A stretch of 64,000 bases of DNA. Source: Magnetococcales bacterium. Its GTDB lineage: Bacteria; Pseudomonadota; Magnetococcia; Magnetococcales; Magnetaquicoccaceae. The stretch lies in NCBI GenBank assembly GCA_015231375.1, contig JADGBT010000001.1, positions 1 through 64,000 of the forward strand, given 5' to 3'. The notes below the pieces were generated by a model. The model did no database searches, was not told the DNA's origin, and saw only the letters and a list, made by a program, of their open reading frames with translations. Below, piece after piece: positions 58,381-64,000 of the stretch (positions within the stretch are counted from its first letter, which is position 1; the number at the start of each line of letters is the position of its first letter). A program made the position numbers and the translations under genes.

Positions 58381-59387
58381 CCTTGGAAACATCCACCCTG
58401 GTGCAAGTCGGAGAGTTTGAATTGATCCGCGATTGTTTCGCGCCGCTGCACACTCCCGCCGCTCCCGGAGTGGTCATCGGCATCGGCGACGACGCGGCGG
58501 TGCTGGCGGTGCCGCGCACCCAGCAGTTGCTGGCCACGGTGGATGCCTTGGTCGAGGGGATTCATTTCTCCCCGGATGCTGATCCGTTTCTGGTGGGTCA
58601 GAAGGCGTTGCGGGTCAACCTGTCGGACATCGCCGCCATGGGTGGGCAGCCGAGCTGGTATCTGCTGTCGCTGGGACTGCCGGGAAACACCCCGACCGCA
58701 TGGCTGACCGGGTTGGTTCAGGGGTTGCGGGTGGCCGGGGAGGCGTTCGGCGTGCATATCGCCGGAGGCAATACCACGGGTTCGCCTGCGGGCCGTTCGA
58801 TTCATGTCAGCATGTTCGGGCTGGTAAGCCAGGATCGCGCCCTGACTCGCAAGGGGGCGCTGGCCGGGGATCGGATTCTGGTCTCCGGGACCATCGGGGA
58901 CGCGGCTTTGGGATTGGCGTCGCGCCAGGGGCGTTGGACGGTCGAGGATCCGGCGGATCGGGCCTTCCTCGAAGCCCGCCTGGATCTGCCCGAACCGAGG
59001 GTCGCTCTCGGGGTGGCGGTTTCGGACGCGGCGGCGGTCCACGCGATGATCGATGTCTCCGATGGCCTGGTGGCGGATCTGGGGCATCTGTGTCAGGCCT
59101 CGGGAGTGGGGGCGCGGATCGATGCGGCCAGAATTCCCCTCTCCGACGCCGCCCAACGGCAACTGGTCAAGGATCCGACCCTGTTGTCCACGCTTCTGAC
59201 CGGCGGGGAGGATTACGAACTGATCGTCACCGCTGCCGAAGGGGCGCTGGACATGCTGCTCACTGTGGCCCGGCAAACCGGAGTCCCACTGACCGAAATC
59301 GGCGAGATCACCGCCACACCGGAGCTGGAAGTGGTGTCGAATGGCCAGCCACTGGTGTTGGAACACAAAGGGTGGCGGCATTTTTAG
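58377..59387 (+). CDS. thiL: Thiamine-monophosphate kinase
   Basis: ThiL phosphorylates thiamine phosphate to the diphosphate coenzyme. The 336-residue protein has VIGIGDDAAVL, LLATVDALVEGIHF, QKALRVNLSDIAAMGGQPSWYLLSL, GGNTTGSPAGRSIHVSMFG, IDVSDGLVADLGHL and TGGEDYELIVTA. GTG 58377 overlaps the nusB stop (GTGA), with GGAGG upstream. It closes the rib/nusB operon and completes the pathway begun by thiC. Confidence 0.95.
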   Translation: MTLETSTLVQVGEFELIRDCFAPLHTPAAPGVVIGIGDDAAVLAVPRTQQLLATVDALVEGIHFSPDADPFLVGQKALRVNLSDIAAMGGQPSWYLLSLGLPGNTPTAWLTGLVQGLRVAGEAFGVHIAGGNTTGSPAGRSIHVSMFGLVSQDRALTRKGALAGDRILVSGTIGDAALGLASRQGRWTVEDPADRAFLEARLDLPEPRVALGVAVSDAAAVHAMIDVSDGLVADLGHLCQASGVGARIDAARIPLSDAAQRQLVKDPTLLSTLLTGGEDYELIVTAAEGALDMLLTVARQTGVPLTEIGEITATPELEVVSNGQPLVLEHKGWRHF

Positions 59388-59738
59388 GGGGGAGGGCTGA
59401 CGATGGGCGCGTGTGGAAACAGGCGCGCGCGCCCTTAAGAGGACACGGATGGGGCATCATTGGGGGGCGATTTTTTTTCGGGTTTTCTGGGTCGCCCCGG
59501 ATATTGTGGGTAGATCTGGATGTTGTGGGTAGATCTGCTGTCGTTGCTGGTTGTGTCAACCGTTTTTTTCGTTGATCTTCCCTGGATGTCACAGGGAATG
59601 GCCCCCAGGCGTGCCTCCTTGTACTGAAGAACCCTCCTTGGGAGCGCTTCCGCTTCAAAAAGACGAGACAATAGGATAATCTACCCACCGGATCGTGTCG
59701 ATGGGCATGAAGGGATTCCTTGGGAACCGGGGCGGGTC
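59388..59738. other. Intergenic region before the AstE-like gene
   Basis: This 351-nt gap holds a TG-rich direct repeat at 59500-59537 and a T-run at 59471-59478. It also has a copy of ATCTACCCA (59679-59687) that is the inverse of the repeat core. No RNA gene or open frame of recognised type was seen. The promoter of the next gene is presumably here. Confidence 0.5.
59500..59537 (+). repeat. 19-bp direct repeat (two copies) with TGGGTAGAT core
   Basis: GATATTGTGGGTAGATCTG (59500-59518) and GATGTTGTGGGTAGATCTG (59519-59537) differ by one base. The core recurs inverted at 59679-59687, about 50 nt before the next start codon. Paired, spaced motifs like this could be an operator. Confidence 0.75.
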
Positions 59739-60800
59739 ATGGCGGAACGGCGCGAGCGTGTGAAGAAAAACGACCCTTTCGAAATCGCCGGGGTGCGGAT
59801 CAAGCCCGGAGAACACGCGGTTGCCAACATTCCGGTGACCCGGTTGCACACCCATACCCCCATCGACCTGACCGTGCATGTCTTTCAGGGACGGCGGGTG
59901 GGGCCGTGTCTGTTCGTGAGCGCGGCGCTGCATGGCGATGAACTCAATGGTGTGGAGATCTGCCGCCGGTTGATGCGGGAGCGGGCCTTGCGGGGTTTGC
60001 GGGGGACGCTGTTGGTGGTTCCGGTGGTGAATGTGCTGGGATTCTTGCATCACAGCCGCTATTTTCCCGATCATCGCGACCTCAATCGTTCCTTTCCGGG
60101 ACTGGCCAACGGCTCGTTGGCCGCGCGCACCGCCGAATTGTTCATGCGTCAGATCGTGGCCCGCTGCACCCATGGCATCGATTTGCACGCCGGCACCCGG
60201 CAGCGTTTCAACCTGCCCCAGACCCGGGGCAAGGCCGGCAGCGTGGTGGTGGAGGAGATGGCCAGGGCCTTTCATGCCCCGGTCCATCTGTATACCGATT
60301 TTCTGGACGGCTCCTTGCGGGGGGCGGCCCATGCGGTGGGCGTGCCGGTGCTGTTGTACGAGGGAGGAGAGGCCATGCGTTTCGACGAGGTGGCCATCCA
60401 GGTTGGTCTGAAAGGCATTCTGGGGGTGATGCGCCATCTGGGCATGCTCGCCGAAGGGTCCAAATCCACCCCCATCTGGTCCAAATGGTGGACCGCCCAC
60501 TCCAGCCGTTGGGTGCGCGCCCCGGAAAGTGGCATGATGTGGGCGATCAAACGGGCCGGCTCCCATGTGCGCAAGGGAGAGGTGCTCGGTCACATCGCCA
60601 ACCCTCTGGGCAGCGAAATGATCGAGGTGCGCGCCGAACGCGAAGGGGTGATCATCGGTCACACCAACCATCCTTTGGTCAACCAGGGCGATGCGTTGTT
60701 CCATGTGGCTTTTGTCCCGGATGCCGAGGCGTTGCAGGAGATGGTGCAGGAGACCCTGGGGGTTGCCCTGCACGAGGGATTGAACGACGAGTTCATGTGA
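59739..60800 (+). CDS. M14-family zinc carboxypeptidase-like (AstE/AspA, succinylglutamate desuccinylase) protein
   Basis: The 353-residue protein has the AstE/AspA zinc motifs: ALHGDELNGVEICRRL (H-x2-E) and GIDLHAGTRQRFNLPQ (third ligand His), with RYFPDHRDLNRSFPG for substrate carboxylate. The C-terminal barrel part (VRAPESGMMWAIKRAGSHVRKGEVLGHI) resembles a lipoyl-like hammerhead often found at the end of this family. The natural substrate is unknown; relatives often pair with RimK-type ligases, which are not seen here. yhbY follows 38 nt later. Confidence 0.88.
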   Translation: MAERRERVKKNDPFEIAGVRIKPGEHAVANIPVTRLHTHTPIDLTVHVFQGRRVGPCLFVSAALHGDELNGVEICRRLMRERALRGLRGTLLVVPVVNVLGFLHHSRYFPDHRDLNRSFPGLANGSLAARTAELFMRQIVARCTHGIDLHAGTRQRFNLPQTRGKAGSVVVEEMARAFHAPVHLYTDFLDGSLRGAAHAVGVPVLLYEGGEAMRFDEVAIQVGLKGILGVMRHLGMLAEGSKSTPIWSKWWTAHSSRWVRAPESGMMWAIKRAGSHVRKGEVLGHIANPLGSEMIEVRAEREGVIIGHTNHPLVNQGDALFHVAFVPDAEALQEMVQETLGVALHEGLNDEFM

Positions 60801-60838
60801 TCATGCCGACTTTTTTTGAGTGAGGAAACCATTCGATC

Positions 60839-61168
60839 ATGGAAATCAACAACCCAGGTGCCGCCCCCTTGAGCGGATTCCAACGCAAGTTTCTGCGTGG
60901 CCAGGCTCATGCCCTGCAACCCGTGGTGTGGGTGGGTCGGGATGGTCTGGGGGAGACGTTGCTGCGGGAGGTGGATCGCGCCCTGGAGGATCATGAACTC
61001 ATCAAGATCAAGTTCAACGATCACAAAGAGGAAAAAGAGAACCTCTCCGAGGTGATCGCCCGGGAGACCGGCAGCTCCTTGGCCGGGATGATCGGTCATG
61101 TGGCCATTTTCTATCGTCCCCGCGCCGAGATCGCCAAGCGGCTCATCGTGTTGCCGCAACGCCCATGA
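60839..61168 (+). CDS. yhbY: YhbY-type CRM-domain RNA-binding protein
   Basis: The 109-residue protein is a single CRS1-YhbY domain: QRKFLRGQAHALQPVVWVGRDGLGETLLREVDRALEDHELIKIKF, then VIARETGSSLAGMIGHVAIFYRP. YhbY binds pre-50S ribosomal particles. The stop overlaps the next gene by ATGA. Confidence 0.93.
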   Translation: MEINNPGAAPLSGFQRKFLRGQAHALQPVVWVGRDGLGETLLREVDRALEDHELIKIKFNDHKEEKENLSEVIARETGSSLAGMIGHVAIFYRPRAEIAKRLIVLPQRP

Positions 61169-61479
61169 GCCGGGGTTTCGGGGGGGTGACCCGTCACGAG
61201 GTGCGTCTGGACGGGGAGGTGCCGGTGGCGGTGAGCGTGACTTTGGGCCATGGGGTGGAGGCGGAGGTGGATCTGGTGACGCGGGCGCTCACCCAGCGGC
61301 TCGGTCCCCCCCTGAAGCCGAAACAGTCGGCCTGGGTGGTGGAAATCGCCGAATTCCTGGCCCGTCAGCACCTGCTGGAGTCCGCCGCAACCCGGCGGGA
61401 ACAACAGCTTCAAACCGGGGGACAGGCCACCATCGCCTTTGAACCCCGTCTGAAACCGGGCATGATCTGGTGGGGTTGA
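61165..61479 (+). CDS. Unknown protein coupled to yhbY, 104 residues
   Basis: I do not recognise this gene. The protein is small and soluble, with a beta-rich start ([27 protein letters not shown]), a helical middle ([30 protein letters not shown]) and an ending [13 protein letters not shown]. It overlaps yhbY by 4 nt and precedes the hybrid kinase gene by 10 nt, which supports a real, translated gene. Confidence 0.7.
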   Translation: MSRGFGGVTRHEVRLDGEVPVAVSVTLGHGVEAEVDLVTRALTQRLGPPLKPKQSAWVVEIAEFLARQHLLESAATRREQQLQTGGQATIAFEPRLKPGMIWWG

Positions 61480-61489
61480 GGAGGTCGGG

Positions 61490-64000
61490 ATGAGGGGCGC
61501 GTCGATCTGGAGTCGTCCACTGATGCGCCTGGGGGCGGTGGCGTTCATCTCCATGGCCCTGGCGGTGGTGGTGATGGAGTATCTGCCTTTTTTCCGCATC
61601 ATGGACAACTGGGTGGATGATTTCCGCATCGCCGCGCTCTCTCCTCCGGAGCCGGTCCATCCCGACATCGTGGTTTTGGCCATCACGGAAGAGACCCTGC
61701 GCCGGTTTCCCTATCGTTCTCCCATTGATCGGGCCTTTCTGACCACCCTGCTGGAAACCCTGGAAAGAAAAAAAGCGCGGGCGGTTTTTTTGGATGTGCT
61801 GCTCGACCAGGCCACCGAACCGGCCAAGGATGCGCTGCTCAAGGAGCGGTTGCGCGCCATGCGGATGCCGCTGGTGGCCAGTTATGGCCTGGACCGTTTC
61901 GGTCACACCCTGAGCGCGGCGCAGATGAGTTTCCTGGACGACTTTCTGCCCGTGGAGATGCGGGGATTGTCGGACATGATCAAGGACTCCCACGATGGCA
62001 GTGTGCGTTGGATCTATCCGGGCCGGACGCTGCCGGATGGTCATCGTCTGCATGGCGCGGTGGGGGCGTTGGCGGCGCGTCTCGGGGTCGCCCCGCCCGC
62101 CGAGACTTTGCGCATCGCCTGGCGCGGCGCTCCCAAACCGGGAGAATCCCCGTTCGTGACCTTTCCGGCCCACATCGCGGAGGTGCTGCCGGACGCGTGG
62201 CTGGAAAACCGTATCGTGCTGATCGGCGGGGATCTGCCTTTGAGCGACCGTCATCGCACGCCGTTGAGTCTGGTGGCCCAGTCCCGGGGGGATGAAGGGG
62301 GCAACATGGCGGGGGTGGTCATTCAGGCCCACGCCCTGGCGCAGATTCTGGACGGGCGGCGTTTTCCCGAGGCGTCGTCTTTGGCGCGATGGATTTTTCT
62401 GGCGGTGGCGACCACCTCCGGCATTCTGCTGGCGCGACTGGAGACCGCCTTCATCCTGAATGCCGGATTGGCTTTGGCGGGCACCATCGTCTGTTGGGGT
62501 GGGGGATTTTTGTTTTTTGCCTATCTGGGCATCCTGTTGCCTCTGGTGACCCCGACTTTGGCTTTCTGGTTGGGATTTCTGCTCACCACCTTGCAGGTGG
62601 GGGGGGAGGAGCGGCGACGCAAGCAGCGCGCCCAGGAAGAGACCCGCATGAAGTCGGAATTTCTGGCCAACATGAGCCACGAAATCCGTACTCCGATGAA
62701 TGCCGTCATCGGCATGACCGAACTGCTGCTGGAAACCCCCCTGACCGCCGAGCAGCAGAAATTGTTGTCCACGGTGATGCGCTCGGCCCGGGCGTTGCTG
62801 GGATTGTTGAACGATATCCTGGATTTCTCCAAGATGGAAGCGGGCAAGATGACCCTGGAGCAGGTGGTGTTCGATTTGCGTCAGGTGCTTGCCGACGCGC
62901 GGGAGACCCTGATCGCCGTGGCCCGTCTGAAGGGGCTCTCTTTGGTCTTGGAGGTGGATGGGGCGTTGGGGCCCTGTTTCACCGGGGATCCGGCCCGACT
63001 GCGGCAGGTGATCGTCAATCTGACGGGCAACGCCATCAAGTTCACCGAGCATGGCAGCGTGACCGTGGGGGTGCGTCGCGATGCGCGGGATGAGGACTTT
63101 TTGTATTTCACGGTGGTGGATACCGGCATCGGCATTCCGGCCAACCGGCTGGACGCCATTTTTGAGAGTTTCACCCAGGCCGATGGCTCCACCACCCGCA
63201 GTCACGGCGGGACCGGTCTGGGTTTGACCATCTGTCAAAAGATCGTCGAGCGCATGGATGGGCGCATCTGGGTGACCAGCGAAGTGGGCAAGGGGAGTGT
63301 GTTTCATTTCCGGATCCGCCTGCCCGAAGCCGACGGGGTGACGGAATGCCGTCTGGCCACCTTGATTCCGGCGGCTGGCGCGTCGGGGGTGAGGCGTTCG
63401 TTGTCGATTCTTCTGGCCGAGGATGTGGAGGCCAATATCGAGCTGGTGATGATCCGGCTGACCCGTCCGGGTCATCGGGTGATGGTGGCGCGCGATGGGG
63501 CCGAGGCGGTGGAGATGTTCGCGCCGGGTCGTTTCGATCTGGTGTTGATGGATGTGCAGATGCCGCGTTTGAACGGATTCGACGCGGCCATGGGGATCCG
63601 GGCGCGGGAAAAGGCCAGCAACGGCGGGCGGGTGCCCATCGTGGCCATGACCGCCAATGCCATGAAGGGGGATCGGGAGCGGTGTCTGGAGTCGGGCATG
63701 GACGAGTATGTGACCAAGCCCATCGATTTCAACGCCTTGTTCGCGGTGATCGCCCGCGTGGTGCCTGAGGGGGCGGGGGAGCCGTTGCCCGGGGAGTCCC
63801 AGGAGGAAGCGCAGACGGCGGAAAGGGTGGCAATGGATGCTTCCGAGACCCCTGTGGTGTTGCCCGAGGTGGCCGGGGTGGATGTGGGGGCGGCTTTGGC
63901 GGCCTGGGGGGATTGGGAGGCGTATCGTCGCGCCTTGATCCGTTTTGCCATGACCAGGGCCGACGACGGTGCCCGCATCCGGGAGGCGTTGACCGGAGGA
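61490..64000 (+). CDS. CHASE2-domain hybrid histidine kinase with receiver; cut by right edge
   Basis: 837 codons are visible and the frame is open at the window end. An N-terminal membrane helix (about residues 12-32) precedes an extracytoplasmic CHASE2 sensor ([31 protein letters not shown] to about residue 300). Two or three further membrane helices follow (about 300-375). Then come HisKA with the phospho-His in [24 protein letters not shown], HATPase ([51 protein letters not shown]), a receiver ([36 protein letters not shown]) and the start of an Hpt-like domain. The ligand and final target are unknown. ATG 61490 follows GAGGAGG. Confidence 0.93.
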   Translation, partial: MRGASIWSRPLMRLGAVAFISMALAVVVMEYLPFFRIMDNWVDDFRIAALSPPEPVHPDIVVLAITEETLRRFPYRSPIDRAFLTTLLETLERKKARAVFLDVLLDQATEPAKDALLKERLRAMRMPLVASYGLDRFGHTLSAAQMSFLDDFLPVEMRGLSDMIKDSHDGSVRWIYPGRTLPDGHRLHGAVGALAARLGVAPPAETLRIAWRGAPKPGESPFVTFPAHIAEVLPDAWLENRIVLIGGDLPLSDRHRTPLSLVAQSRGDEGGNMAGVVIQAHALAQILDGRRFPEASSLARWIFLAVATTSGILLARLETAFILNAGLALAGTIVCWGGGFLFFAYLGILLPLVTPTLAFWLGFLLTTLQVGGEERRRKQRAQEETRMKSEFLANMSHEIRTPMNAVIGMTELLLETPLTAEQQKLLSTVMRSARALLGLLNDILDFSKMEAGKMTLEQVVFDLRQVLADARETLIAVARLKGLSLVLEVDGALGPCFTGDPARLRQVIVNLTGNAIKFTEHGSVTVGVRRDARDEDFLYFTVVDTGIGIPANRLDAIFESFTQADGSTTRSHGGTGLGLTICQKIVERMDGRIWVTSEVGKGSVFHFRIRLPEADGVTECRLATLIPAAGASGVRRSLSILLAEDVEANIELVMIRLTRPGHRVMVARDGAEAVEMFAPGRFDLVLMDVQMPRLNGFDAAMGIRAREKASNGGRVPIVAMTANAMKGDRERCLESGMDEYVTKPIDFNALFAVIARVVPEGAGEPLPGESQEEAQTAERVAMDASETPVVLPEVAGVDVGAALAAWGDWEAYRRALIRFAMTRADDGARIREALTGG

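Overview
The window is high-G+C Gram-negative chromosome. It carries an outer-membrane assembly gene (bamB), LPS regulators (lapA, lapB), a RodZ-like protein and a large flagellar/chemotaxis island. Several blocks keep classical proteobacterial gene order: pilF-like/rodZ/ispG/hisS/yfgM/bamB/der, pheA/tyrA/aroA/cmk/rpsA/ihfB/lapA/lapB, and glyA/ribD/ribE/ribBA/ribH/nusB/thiL. I infer a motile proteobacterium. Protein style and gene mix resemble Magnetococcales (Magnetococcia), but nothing here proves that, and no magnetosome gene is present. No rRNA, tRNA, CRISPR array, integrase or transposase was recognised.

Layout. 1-1.8 kb: a visibly lower-G+C pair, an AAA ATPase cut by the left edge and a TOPRIM protein, which looks like an acquired defence-type module. 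1.9-9.6 kb: an RsmC-like methyltransferase, a nitronate-monooxygenase-like flavoprotein and YgfZ on the minus strand, then thiC, a degenerate DegT-family protein and an EAL phosphodiesterase on the plus strand. 9.6-22 kb: ligA, nadE and the rodZ-to-der block, mostly overlapping genes. 22.5-34.8 kb: a minus-strand chemotaxis operon (cheA, cheW, a soluble MCP-like protein, STAS, an RsbU-like phosphatase, cheB, cheR, cheY, cheX, a second cheY, and a CheC-like/CBS protein). 35.2-44.1 kb: an orphan small gene, a FabK-like flavoprotein, then fliK, flgD, flgE and fliLMNOP. 44.2-52.4 kb: aromatic amino acid genes through rpsA, ihfB and lapAB. 52.5-59.4 kb: rpiB, glyA and the riboflavin/nusB/thiL operon. 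59.7-64 kb: an AstE-like peptidase, yhbY, an unknown gene, and a CHASE2 hybrid kinase cut by the right edge.

How the genes work together. The motility island joins a full receptor-kinase-adaptation set (cheA, cheW, cheB, cheR, cheY, cheX) to part of the hook, switch and export machinery. An RsbU/STAS partner-switching pair sits inside the chemotaxis operon. The rib operon makes riboflavin from GTP and ribulose 5-phosphate, and rpiB lies just upstream. pheA, tyrA and aroA cover the shikimate end and both aromatic branches.

Most unusual. A family of dispersed hairpins (five copies) has an 8-bp stem with compensatory changes, a TTCN loop and flanking A- and T-tracts. Four copies begin 33-40 nt after a stop codon, and two pairs are arranged as larger inverted repeats. 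Tandem duplications sit exactly at two overlapping gene junctions (nadE/lipoprotein and fliO/fliP). There are in-frame repeat expansions in LigA, RodZ and Der, an apparently lysine-less DegT homologue, and a CheC-like protein fused through a long proline run to CBS domains.
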